A stretch of 18,893 nucleotides of DNA from CAZVIJ01 sp964626735 (GTDB taxonomy: Bacteria > Patescibacteriota > Dojkabacteria > JAOAGR01), in assembly GCA_964626735.1 (NCBI GenBank), contig CAZVIJ010000035.1:1-18893 (forward strand), given 5' to 3'. Below are positions 7,245 through 13,179 of this stretch, piece by piece. The position numbers and the translations under genes were made by a program. The notes under the pieces are model-generated. The model saw nothing but the letters and a program-made list of their open reading frames with translations. It made no database searches and was not told the DNA's origin. Every line of letters starts with the position of its first letter. Positions within the stretch are counted from its first letter, which is position 1.

Positions 7245-7808
7245 TTACTCCTGGGCCTTGACCATTGGATTGAGCAGCGTCCAAACGCCCATCTGCATGC
7301 CGCTGAGCATCAAAGGCGTTTCCCCCTCCACGCGGTGCATCGTAACATCGGGGCCTAGTTGGGCGAGCTCAACCGCCACGGGAGAAAGGATACGCGCGCC
7401 TTGCGCTTCCATTCCCAAGAAGAATACCGAGTCTTCCACGACGGTATCGGGCAATATCCTGAATTGCATATTTGCGAACAGCGTATGGTCATCTGAATAT
7501 GTCCACGCTAACTTATGCGGATAATTTCTCTTGATGCCTCCTGTTCTGCCCGGAACACCCTCTTCCCGCAAAAAGGTGGACGATATTTCCGAGAAGACCC
7601 CGTTGCCGCTCGAAGAGTATCGGAAAACAACTCCTTCGGTATATAGGAATGTCAGGTTCTCATCGAGTAAGGCGGGTAACGTGTGTAGTAGGGCTGCCAA
7701 TTCCCTTCTCAATCCGATGGCCCTATAGGTATCTTGGGGGACAGCTGCGAGGTACCGAACGATAGCTTCGGTTTCCCTCTGTATTTTTATGTACTGAGAC
7801 CATTTCAT
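7245..7808 (-). CDS. unknown protein, remote relative of the A1-A5 array (187 aa)
   Basis: I do not recognise a named family. The layout recalls the array proteins: a helical N-terminal third, a strand ending KLAW (Trp102), a QFR triplet (115-117) at the place of Pro-Phe-Lys/Arg, a hydrophobic strand SVFFLG (127-132), and GVW (174-176) close to the C terminus. Spacings differ from A1-A5 (13 and about 17 instead of 9-11 and 22-23), so kinship is only tentative. There is no signal peptide or membrane span. The start at 7808 is 10 nt after TGC-TATACT, the same GTGCTATA-type promoter as A1 and A3. It runs divergently from the sigma factor gene and is followed by the glycosyltransferase-like gene. 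Confidence 0.6.
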   Translation of the reverse strand: MKWSQYIKIQRETEAIVRYLAAVPQDTYRAIGLRRELAALLHTLPALLDENLTFLYTEGVVFRYSSSGNGVFSEISSTFLREEGVPGRTGGIKRNYPHKLAWTYSDDHTLFANMQFRILPDTVVEDSVFFLGMEAQGARILSPVAVELAQLGPDVTMHRVEGETPLMLSGMQMGVWTLLNPMVKAQE

Positions 7809-7818
7809 AAATGCCCAT

Positions 7819-7827
7819 AGTATAGCA
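7819..7827 (-). promoter_or_regulatory. extended -10 promoter of the 187-aa gene
   Basis: GTGC-TATACT on the minus strand, 10 nt before the ATG at 7808, giving a predicted leader of only a few nucleotides. Confidence 0.6.
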
Positions 7828-7883
7828 CTTTTTAATCACGATTTAATGCTGTAACTCCCTATTACTTGTATTAGGTTAAGGTT

Positions 7884-7905
7884 AATGGGGCACAGAGCCC
7901 GCATT
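7884..7905 (+). other. hairpin in the region upstream of rpoD
   Basis: AATGGGGC and GCCC-G-CATT form an 8-bp stem with one bulged G around the loop ACAGA. No T-run follows. It directly abuts the perfect inverted repeat 7905-7925. Its role is unknown; it could be part of a protein-binding region rather than an RNA structure. Confidence 0.35.
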
Positions 7906-7925
7906 GCATACAAATCTTGTATGCA
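7905..7925. promoter_or_regulatory. operator-like perfect inverted repeat upstream of rpoD
   Basis: The arms TGCATACAA and TTGTATGCA are perfectly complementary around ATC (9-3-9). The repeat occupies the -35 region of the extended -10 promoter at 7928-7936, a classic place for a repressor dimer. No T-run follows, so it is unlikely to be a terminator. The protein that binds it, if any, is not in the window. Confidence 0.5.
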
Positions 7926-7927
7926 TG

Positions 7928-7936
7928 TGTTACAAT
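7928..7936 (+). promoter_or_regulatory. upstream promoter of rpoD (extended -10)
   Basis: TGT-TACAAT, with predicted start near 7943, about 115 nt before the rpoD ATG. It is overlapped on its 5' side by the 9-3-9 inverted repeat. Confidence 0.45.
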
Positions 7937-7969
7937 GGCCAGTCGACAAGAAACCGGGGAGCTTTCGCT

Positions 7970-7998
7970 TTGTAGAAAAAAGCTAAAACTTATATAAT
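7970..7998 (+). promoter_or_regulatory. proximal promoter of rpoD
   Basis: TTGTAG (7970-7975) and TATAAT (7993-7998) are 17 nt apart, with a predicted start near 8005 and a leader of about 50 nt. This makes rpoD, with the tRNAs, one of the few genes here with a leader of ordinary length. A further TATAAT (8051-8056) directly abuts the ATG. Confidence 0.5.
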
Positions 7999-8056
7999 TC
8001 TTCAGGTTTTTCATTGATTGGGGCCACCTGCCGCAGGAACACAATACATTTATAAT

Positions 8057-9172
8057 ATGACTAAAATTGTCTCTCAAACGAAGAAGGAAAGAATTTCAAC
8101 CACTTTAATTGAGAAAGGAATCGCACAAGGGTTCCTCACGCAAGACGATATCCTGGGATTAATGCCCGAACCGGAGGATTCACTGGAGTTTTTAGAGGAA
8201 ATTTTCATTGCACTGAGTCAAAAGCAGATCGAGGTAATAGGTTTGGATGACGAGGAAGGCGTCAATAAAGAGGGCACGAACGACGTCAACGAGCCGCTTA
8301 CCCTAGAGAAGAAAATCAAAATCCTCAGAACGATCCACGCGAATATCAACTCCGATCCTATCCGAGCCTATCTGCAGGAGATCGGACGCATCCCGCTGCT
8401 GACCGCAGAGGAAGAAGTGTATCTTGCGAAAGAAATTGAAATGGGAAATATGGAGGCCGCGCAGCACCTTACGACCGCGAACCTCCGACTTGTCGTGTCC
8501 TTGGCTAAGAAGTACGCAAATCGCGGATTAGACCTCCTCGACCTCATCCAAGAAGGTAACGTAGGTCTGATGCGCGCTGTCGAAAAGTTCGATTACCGCA
8601 AAGGGTATAAGTTTTCCACGTATGCGACCTGGTGGATCAGGCAGGCCATTACCCGCGCTATCGCCGATCAGGCCCGAACGATCCGTATTCCGGTCCACAT
8701 GATCGAAACGATCAACCAGTATACGAAAGCGCTCAACGAGCTTTCGCTCAAGCTCCAGAGAACACCAACCGACGAAGAGGTTGCCGAATACATGAAGCTC
8801 GATCTCGAGAAAATCCTCGAAATCAAGAACATCTCGCAAGTCCCTACTTCGCTTCAGATGGCGATCGGCGACGATAACCAATCGGTATTGGCGGACATCA
8901 TCGCCGATGAATCCGCGCAGTCGCCCGAAAAGTACGCAGAGTATACGTATTTGAAAAAGCAGCTTCGCGAAGCTCTATCCGAACTCAACGACCGTGAGAG
9001 AAAAGTTCTCGAATTGAGGTTCGGTCTTGAAGACGGCATAGCCCGCACGCTTGAAGAAGTCGGGCAGGAATTCAACGTCACCCGCGAGCGTATCCGACAG
9101 ATCGAGGCAAAGGCGTTAAAGAAACTCCGCGAGAAAGACTACGAGAGAATCCTTATCGACTACGTGAAATAA
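8057..9172 (+). CDS. rpoD: primary sigma factor of RNA polymerase (sigma-70 family)
   Basis: The 371-residue protein directs RNA polymerase to -10/-35 promoters. Region 1.2 is at about 98-128, and region 2 at 132-213 includes the core-binding LVVSLAKKY and the melting/-10 segment FSTYATWWIRQAI. Region 3.0 has RIPVHMIETIN with His214 and Glu217, which in E. coli sigma-70 contact the TGN of extended -10 promoters. Region 4 (about 308-358) ends with the -35 recognition helix VTRERIRQIEAKAL. The first 80 residues form a short acidic domain, so it is much smaller than E. coli RpoD (613 residues) and lacks the large non-conserved insertion. The ATG at 8057 is preferred over a TTG 39 nt upstream because that extension lies in the leader. 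It converges on the membrane protein gene 10 nt downstream. Confidence 0.95.
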   Translation: MTKIVSQTKKERISTTLIEKGIAQGFLTQDDILGLMPEPEDSLEFLEEIFIALSQKQIEVIGLDDEEGVNKEGTNDVNEPLTLEKKIKILRTIHANINSDPIRAYLQEIGRIPLLTAEEEVYLAKEIEMGNMEAAQHLTTANLRLVVSLAKKYANRGLDLLDLIQEGNVGLMRAVEKFDYRKGYKFSTYATWWIRQAITRAIADQARTIRIPVHMIETINQYTKALNELSLKLQRTPTDEEVAEYMKLDLEKILEIKNISQVPTSLQMAIGDDNQSVLADIIADESAQSPEKYAEYTYLKKQLREALSELNDRERKVLELRFGLEDGIARTLEEVGQEFNVTRERIRQIEAKALKKLREKDYERILIDYVK

Positions 9173-9182
9173 TTCGCGTACG

Positions 9183-9710
9183 TTATCGATCGTTTATCGT
9201 CCTGATACTCACCGCCCTATCCGAATGCGGCATATACTCGATTACGAATTTCATCCCGCAATCGTAATTGGAGAAGCAGTGTTCGTGATAGTACTTTTCC
9301 TGCGGCCAGCTCAAATCTACATCTTGATAGGCAGATCCGTCGTAGAATTTCGCATGCTGCGTCAGGGACTTTCTTGGACGCGATAGAGTTATTTTACCGA
9401 TGTAGGTTTCTGTTTTTCCCGTGAACACGTCAAGCGCTACACTGGGGACGTAGAGGAAGAACAAGACAATCACCAGCAACGCAAGCATGTAGTTTTTGAG
9501 GGCATCCCCCTCATTCGATTCTTGCTTGGTTACCGATAAGTAGCTGATGCCGATGGCCGCTACTGTGGAGAAAATTACAAAGAAGAATGCGACGATTCGC
9601 CATAGCATCGGAGTCGTCATGGTAACGAGGTTGCCGACGTAAAACCAGGAGAGTAATGCTGCAACGACTGTTATAGTTGTTATCAGCTTTCTCGTAATGC
9701 TCGTGAACAT
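9183..9710 (-). CDS. unknown membrane protein with three predicted transmembrane segments
   Basis: A 175-residue protein that I do not recognise. Hydrophobic segments at about 9-28, 36-60 and 72-94 should span the membrane. The remaining ~80 residues form a soluble tail with a Cys pair in CFSNYDC (145-151), which could form a disulfide if the tail is outside. The tail looks beta-rich and contains YIGKITL. The ATG at 9710 is 8 nt after TGA-TAGAAT. It follows the Cys-rich surface protein gene by 26 nt on the same strand, so the two may act together at the envelope, but each has its own promoter-like box. No enzymatic motif is visible. Confidence 0.65.
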   Translation of the reverse strand: MFTSITRKLITTITVVAALLSWFYVGNLVTMTTPMLWRIVAFFFVIFSTVAAIGISYLSVTKQESNEGDALKNYMLALLVIVLFFLYVPSVALDVFTGKTETYIGKITLSRPRKSLTQHAKFYDGSAYQDVDLSWPQEKYYHEHCFSNYDCGMKFVIEYMPHSDRAVSIRTINDR

Positions 9711-9718
9711 CGTGTTCT

Positions 9719-9727
9719 ATTCTATCA
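9719..9727 (-). promoter_or_regulatory. extended -10 promoter of the three-span membrane protein gene
   Basis: TGA-TAGAAT on the minus strand, 8 nt before the ATG at 9710. The TAGAAT hexamer has one mismatch to consensus. Confidence 0.45.
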
Positions 9728-9736
9728 CCTTTTCGG

Positions 9737-10297
9737 TTACTGTATCTCCTTAATTGCCATGCATTTCGAGGCGTTTTCTCCTAAAATTTGTATTTGCTTG
9801 CAGGAGTAGCCGATAGGAGCTGATATTTGCGGGCACATCATGCGGTGTGCATCCGCGACGCAGCTGTTGCCGCACCAGTTGCAGCTCAGTTTGGGTTGGC
9901 CTGTTGGCGTTGTTGAAGGCTTCGTTGGAAGTTGGGTGGGTTCAGGTGTTGAGGAAGCTTGGGGAGCTCGAGTAATCGACGGTACTGGGGTGCCTGACGT
10001 CGCAGGGATACGGTCGATCGTCGGACAAACTAATATCGGCGGACAGGGCGCCTTTATGCACTGTACTTGCTTATAGAAGCAGCCTTCTCCCAATATTTCT
10101 GTCGGCACGACTTTGCCGCTCGGGTACACGATGGCGGTCGGGCTTGGTCGTCTCGATACGCCTCCGGAAAACCAAGCGGAACTTCGCAGATCATGGTTCG
10201 TCATAAAAAACGCAAGGATGAAGCTAGCCATGAATGCAAAAAATCCGAGTACGCATAATGCGATGATTACCAACAATTTCTTATCCGAAGGTTTCAT
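9737..10297 (-). CDS. Cys-rich surface protein with N-terminal membrane anchor
   Basis: The 186-residue protein starts with a lysine-bearing segment and a hydrophobic helix (about 8-32), fitting a membrane anchor or uncleaved signal. The rest should be outside. A first Cys cluster (73, 80, 85, 91) contains QCIKAPCPPILVC, a pattern I associate with small secreted Cys-rich domains of candidate-phyla and other bacteria. A linker rich in Pro, Thr and Ser (about 95-135) leads to a second cluster with six Cys (139, 142, 146, 155, 166, 179). Such layout suggests a disulfide-stabilised head on a stalk; no ligand can be inferred. A longer start at 10312 is open, but the ATG at 10297 is 5 nt after TGC-TACTAT and is preferred. 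Confidence 0.7.
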   Translation of the reverse strand: MKPSDKKLLVIIALCVLGFFAFMASFILAFFMTNHDLRSSAWFSGGVSRRPSPTAIVYPSGKVVPTEILGEGCFYKQVQCIKAPCPPILVCPTIDRIPATSGTPVPSITRAPQASSTPEPTQLPTKPSTTPTGQPKLSCNWCGNSCVADAHRMMCPQISAPIGYSCKQIQILGENASKCMAIKEIQ

Positions 10298-10302
10298 AAT
10301 CC

Positions 10303-10311
10303 ATAGTAGCA
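10303..10311 (-). promoter_or_regulatory. extended -10 promoter of the Cys-rich surface protein gene
   Basis: TGC-TACTAT on the minus strand, 5 nt before the ATG at 10297. It is back to back with the plus-strand promoter at 10316-10324. Confidence 0.5.
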
Positions 10312-10315
10312 TACG

Positions 10316-10324
10316 TGGTATAAT
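10316..10324 (+). promoter_or_regulatory. extended -10 promoter of the 258-aa gene
   Basis: TGG-TATAAT, 11 nt before the ATG at 10336. Only 4 nt separate it from the divergent promoter box at 10303-10311. Confidence 0.6.
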
Positions 10325-10335
10325 TCGCCCACGTT

Positions 10336-11112
10336 ATGGGACTTTTCTTAACTACTCCTGCGACGCGGGCGCTTCCGTCCCAAGTTCGAGAGCTTCACGA
10401 CAGCGATTCTCTTGATATATTGGAACAGCTAGCGTTGCCGCCAAAAGCAAATGCGTATCTTTGCTACGCGCTTTTGATACAGGGAATTTACGGCGGGCTG
10501 TTGGAACACATAAGATCGGCGTTCCAGCAAGGAGAAATATTGAGAGATCCCATCTACTGGTTTAGGGGCGTAACGAATTTTGTTCCAGCAGTTTACGAAT
10601 CCCACAAGTCTGCGGCGTTGGCGAGATCGCTGAAGCTTGTCCGTGCAGATGAAATGCTTAGACAGTTAACCTTGCACAGCAAGGCCAAGGAAGATCACGA
10701 TACCGCATTGAGAGGCGGCGCAGGAACCGGCGTTTCCCAAATACAGAATTGGTTCAACCGGCACGCTCGAGCGATATCCGGACTTCTCCCTTCCCACCTT
10801 GCCCCGATTCTCTACCCGCTCGCATCTCTTCCCTACTACGACATGAAAAATATTTCCCGCCGCCTGCTTACCTTGCCGGTTAGGCATCATACCCGCAGAG
10901 ACGGTACAATCTTTCCGCAACTGACGGCAGAGATGACTGAGCTTGCGGGGCGATTGATCGCGTATGAAGATCTGTGGCTGCCAACCCCAGGCAACGAGAC
11001 GGTTTACGGCTGTCCGGCTTCGCTTCCGTATCCGAAAGCGCTTAGAGCAGCATACGGCGTTTCCAACCCGATAGAGCATTTGCTGATTGCAATGGATGCG
11101 GGGGCAGTTTGA
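10336..11112 (+). CDS. unknown helical protein (258 aa)
   Basis: I cannot assign this protein to a family. It is predicted to be mainly alpha-helical, with a hydrophobic stretch around 43-60 (AYLCYALLIQGIYGGLLEHI) that is more likely a buried helix than a membrane span. It has a Gly-rich turn (RGGAGTG, about 125-131) that is not a Walker motif and a segment rich in His and Arg (PVRHHTRRDG). The Gly/Pro/Tyr-rich C-terminal region has a single GCP motif. No signal peptide is present. It stands alone on its strand between the surface protein gene and the tRNA-Arg leader, and ends with TGA. A real gene is supported by its length, the promoter at the right distance and sense-strand composition like its neighbours. 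Confidence 0.65.
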   Translation: MGLFLTTPATRALPSQVRELHDSDSLDILEQLALPPKANAYLCYALLIQGIYGGLLEHIRSAFQQGEILRDPIYWFRGVTNFVPAVYESHKSAALARSLKLVRADEMLRQLTLHSKAKEDHDTALRGGAGTGVSQIQNWFNRHARAISGLLPSHLAPILYPLASLPYYDMKNISRRLLTLPVRHHTRRDGTIFPQLTAEMTELAGRLIAYEDLWLPTPGNETVYGCPASLPYPKALRAAYGVSNPIEHLLIAMDAGAV

Positions 11113-11139
11113 CACGGATAAAGCTCGTACCGGATCTCC

Positions 11140-11168
11140 TTATCAAGGAAGGGAAAGGTTGCTATAAT
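11140..11168 (+). promoter_or_regulatory. promoter of the tRNA-Arg transcript
   Basis: TTATCA (11140-11145) and TATAAT (11163-11168) are 17 nt apart. The start would be near 11175, about 130 nt before the tRNA, closely mirroring the layout at tRNA-Cys. Confidence 0.65.
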
Positions 11169-11169
11169 T

Positions 11170-11303
11170 GCGAAGTTCAGGGACGAGTGCCGGTACCGTG
11201 CTGTCGCTCAAAACCCTGGTACGACAAAAATTACCGCATGTCGCATTACGACATGTTCCGTATCTAACGCGAGCTCCGCTCGCATGATTTAGGAATAATT
11301 TTT
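11170..11303 (+). ncRNA. tRNA-Arg leader, copy 2 of a repeated RNA element
   Basis: This gene-free stretch matches the tRNA-Cys leader: 11177-11209 against 6256-6288, 25 of 33 ungapped, preceded in both by TATAATT and GAAGT. It can form CAGGG (11178-11182) with CCCTG (11214-11218), a perfect 7-bp hairpin CATGTCG (11237-11243) with CGACATG (11249-11255), and a 6-bp hairpin GCGAGC/GCTCGC near 11270-11284, followed by CATGA as in the other copy. The last ~16 nt before the tRNA are AT-rich. It may be a tRNA precursor leader or an independent small RNA ending at the T-run near 11299-11303. Confidence 0.45.
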
Positions 11304-11380
11304 GCACCCGTAGCTCAGTTGGATAGAGTACAACTTTGCGGAAGTTGGGGTCATAGGTTCGAATCCTATCGGGTGCGCCA
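11304..11380 (+). tRNA. tRNA-Arg (GCG)
   Basis: The cloverleaf is complete: acceptor GCACCCG/CGGGTGC, D stem GCTC/GAGT with one G-T pair, anticodon stem CAACT/AGTTG around TTGCGGA, a 5-nt variable loop, T stem ATAGG/CCTAT around TTCGAAT, discriminator G and encoded CCA. The anticodon at 11338-11340 is GCG, reading CGC and CGU. The D loop carries the A20 expected for arginine identity, and G36-G37 is the context methylated by TrmD. Most bacteria instead use anticodon ACG, edited to ICG, for this box. Confidence 0.95.
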
Positions 11381-11382
11381 TT

Positions 11383-11399
11383 ACATGCCTTTGGCATGT
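11383..11399 (+). terminator. possible terminator hairpin after tRNA-Arg
   Basis: ACATGCC and GGCATGT form a perfect 7-bp stem around TTT, 3 nt after the CCA end. The T-run expected of an intrinsic terminator is weak, so this could be a processing signal instead. A convergent gene ends at 11427. Confidence 0.4.
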
Positions 11400-11426
11400 C
11401 CAATGTTCAGTTTTCAATTAATCAAT

Positions 11427-12053
11427 TTACCTATATCGCTCAGTGGGTGTGTCCGTTTGTCTATTCCACCATTCCTCAATATCGGTCAACGGTTCGTTCT
11501 GTTCACCTGGCATCAATAGATTCGAATGTATGATCGCACGAACGTCCGGTAGGTCTGTCGAGACAGCGAGGTCGAACGGCAAACCCTGGAACATGAGATA
11601 CGTATTCATCTGCAAGCCGAGTCGAGTATGAGGTTGATCGTACGGTATCCTCAAATCAACATCAGATGGTTCTTTGTCTTCCGTCAAGAAAGGAAACGAA
11701 CAATATCCGTAGCTGACGGATCCCGTCACGTAGAAAGCACTGCGGTACATTCTTGTGTACCATCGGCTTACTTCTAGAAGCATGCGCATGTACAGAAGCT
11801 GGGCGACGTTCTGGCCATCTTTGTTTACCGGAATAATTCTCGATCGTTCGTAGACGGATTCACTGTTCCCCCAATAGGGCGTCGGGAACTTCTTATACTT
11901 CACCTCGCGAAAACCAATTGTTGAAAGGACAATTGCCCGCAATTCAGCATTCAAAACGGGACTAAGGGCGCTATGACGTATGTCAATTTCAAGGGCGGCG
12001 GCATGTATCCGGTTGCTCCACGTTGGATTGGTGAATGTTTCGCTAAATTGCAT
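11427..12053 (-). CDS. nucleotidyltransferase-fold (Pol beta superfamily) protein
   Basis: The 208-residue protein contains the fingerprint of the nucleotidyltransferase superfamily. VTGSVSYG (109-116) supplies the Gly-Ser turn, SDVDL (130-134) gives the Asp pair of the DxD metal site, and PFDLAVS (159-165) gives the third carboxylate, Asp161, on the next strand. All three acidic residues are present, so it is probably active, or at least nucleotide binding. The N-terminal ~100 residues are helical. Members of this fold add nucleotides to antibiotics, proteins or RNA, or act as MNT antitoxins. No HEPN partner is adjacent (the next gene upstream is a 309-residue unknown), so a toxin-antitoxin role is not supported. 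The -10 box TATAAT (12066-12071) is 12 nt before the ATG. Confidence 0.65.
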   Translation of the reverse strand: MQFSETFTNPTWSNRIHAAALEIDIRHSALSPVLNAELRAIVLSTIGFREVKYKKFPTPYWGNSESVYERSRIIPVNKDGQNVAQLLYMRMLLEVSRWYTRMYRSAFYVTGSVSYGYCSFPFLTEDKEPSDVDLRIPYDQPHTRLGLQMNTYLMFQGLPFDLAVSTDLPDVRAIIHSNLLMPGEQNEPLTDIEEWWNRQTDTPTERYR

Positions 12054-12065
12054 CGCTCTTGATCA

Positions 12066-12071
12066 ATTATA
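12066..12071 (-). promoter_or_regulatory. -10 box of the nucleotidyltransferase-fold gene
   Basis: A consensus TATAAT on the minus strand, 12 nt before the ATG at 12053, without the TGN extension. The predicted leader is about 5 nt. Confidence 0.45.
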
Positions 12072-12145
12072 CCGCTTAGTCAATCCGTTCGTGTAACGTT
12101 TTGGTGATTTCCGGTATATTAGTTGTGAATGGAAAAGCAACAGGC

Positions 12146-13075
12146 TTAGTAGATTGCCTGATTCTTCGGGCGGAGCGTATCAGTTATCTCGTGCAGGTGT
12201 TTCCACATTTCTACCAGCTCCGAATACTCCGCTTCGGTGAACGGTTGTTTTGAGATAAGCGTGTTGTATCGATGCATAAGGGTATTCATATGCCCCAGCG
12301 TATTCTCGCCGAGAATGTCGATGACAAGTTCCTTCGAAAGCGACTTCAACGGCCCGAGCAAGCGGGTCGAGAGATCTTCCTGAACCGGCATCATACCGGG
12401 TTCCTCAAAATCGCGCGTGCTCTCGAAATCGAATCGTGGCGTGACTTGGAAGCAATTGCGAACGTAGTCCGCTATTACTTCGTACTTGTCTATTTCGCCG
12501 ACTACGGCTTCGTAATCGCCTCGCACAGCCAGAAGTTCTCGCTTCAGGAATCCCTTGCGTTTATCGATATTGTATTGGTAAAACCGATCGGTAAGGTAGC
12601 TCGGATTAACGGGATAGACGTAGTCGGCATTATGCAAATTTGCCGGCTTGCTTCGTTCGTTATACTCGTCGACAATCGCCTTGTCTTTCTTCAAGACATT
12701 TTTCGCCATCTCGGTAATGCGGGGGCCGAAGTACGAAGTGAATTCCTCCTCGGTGTATCCATATCGCTTAAGTAGTTCGGCAAAATCCATTCCTTGATAT
12801 TTGAGTATTTCGTCGTAGTTTGCGGCGAACGCGTCTGCCGACCCGATATTGTTGATGAGGAAGTGCCCAAGGTCGTCCAATACGATCCGGATCGGCTTAA
12901 TATCCGACTGTTCAGAGACGACCATATCAATGGACGCCTGGCTCATATCCGGGACTTCATCCGAGCGCCGCAAGGAAATATATTCTTGGCGATCTGGATG
13001 TTGGTGAAGGGGGGGGGCCGTATCCCTCTGCGCATCGGGGATCTCGTTTGCGTTATTAAGGGCAGGGTCGGACAT
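12146..13075 (-). CDS. unknown soluble protein (309 aa) with a C9 tract near its start
   Basis: I do not recognise a family. The first ~55 residues are Pro-, Asp- and Gln-rich and probably disordered. From about 60 on the chain is mostly helical and charged, with repeated Tyr/Asp/Glu-rich helices (for example LLKRYGYTEEEFTSYFG and ELVEMWKHLHEIT near the end). No signal peptide, membrane segment or catalytic motif is visible. Codons 20-23 are encoded by a run of nine C on the coding strand (13009-13017), a slippage-prone site. The start at 13075 lies 4 nt after TATAAG; an internal Met at 44 could serve as an alternative start downstream of the tract. The gene is divergent from pth and 92 nt upstream of the nucleotidyltransferase-fold gene. 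Confidence 0.6.
   Translation of the reverse strand: MSDPALNNANEIPDAQRDTAPPLHQHPDRQEYISLRRSDEVPDMSQASIDMVVSEQSDIKPIRIVLDDLGHFLINNIGSADAFAANYDEILKYQGMDFAELLKRYGYTEEEFTSYFGPRITEMAKNVLKKDKAIVDEYNERSKPANLHNADYVYPVNPSYLTDRFYQYNIDKRKGFLKRELLAVRGDYEAVVGEIDKYEVIADYVRNCFQVTPRFDFESTRDFEEPGMMPVQEDLSTRLLGPLKSLSKELVIDILGENTLGHMNTLMHRYNTLISKQPFTEAEYSELVEMWKHLHEITDTLRPKNQAIY
13009..13017 (+). repeat. homopolymer tract, G9 on the plus strand (C9 in coding sense)
   Basis: Nine consecutive G, coding Ala-Pro-Pro-Leu on the minus strand within the first 25 codons of the 309-residue protein. It is the longest G/C run I noticed in the window and a candidate slipped-strand site, although a sequencing or assembly error in the run is also possible. 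Confidence 0.8.
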
Positions 13076-13165
13076 ATGTCTTATAACGTAAGTTCATTAG
13101 GTTAGCCGTCTCTCGGCGATAAGTCAACATTTGCCCTACATAACCGTGTGCACAACTGAAGCACC

Positions 13166-13174
13166 TGGTATACT
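13166..13174 (+). promoter_or_regulatory. extended -10 promoter of pth
   Basis: TGG-TATACT, 5 nt before the ATG at 13180, predicting a leaderless pth mRNA. Confidence 0.65.
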
Positions 13175-13179
13175 TTCAC

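Noticed and set aside
7871..8077. 68-codon minus-strand frame upstream of rpoD
   Set aside because: It covers the inverted repeat and two promoters and has no start signal or motif.
8528..8881. Minus-strand frame inside rpoD
   Set aside because: It lies opposite conserved sigma regions 2 and 3, which fully explain the sequence.
11143..11403. 86-residue minus-strand reading frame across tRNA-Arg and its leader
   Set aside because: Its middle is the reverse complement of the tRNA (the familiar DRIRTYDP-type artefact). The tRNA cloverleaf is complete, so the frame is spurious.
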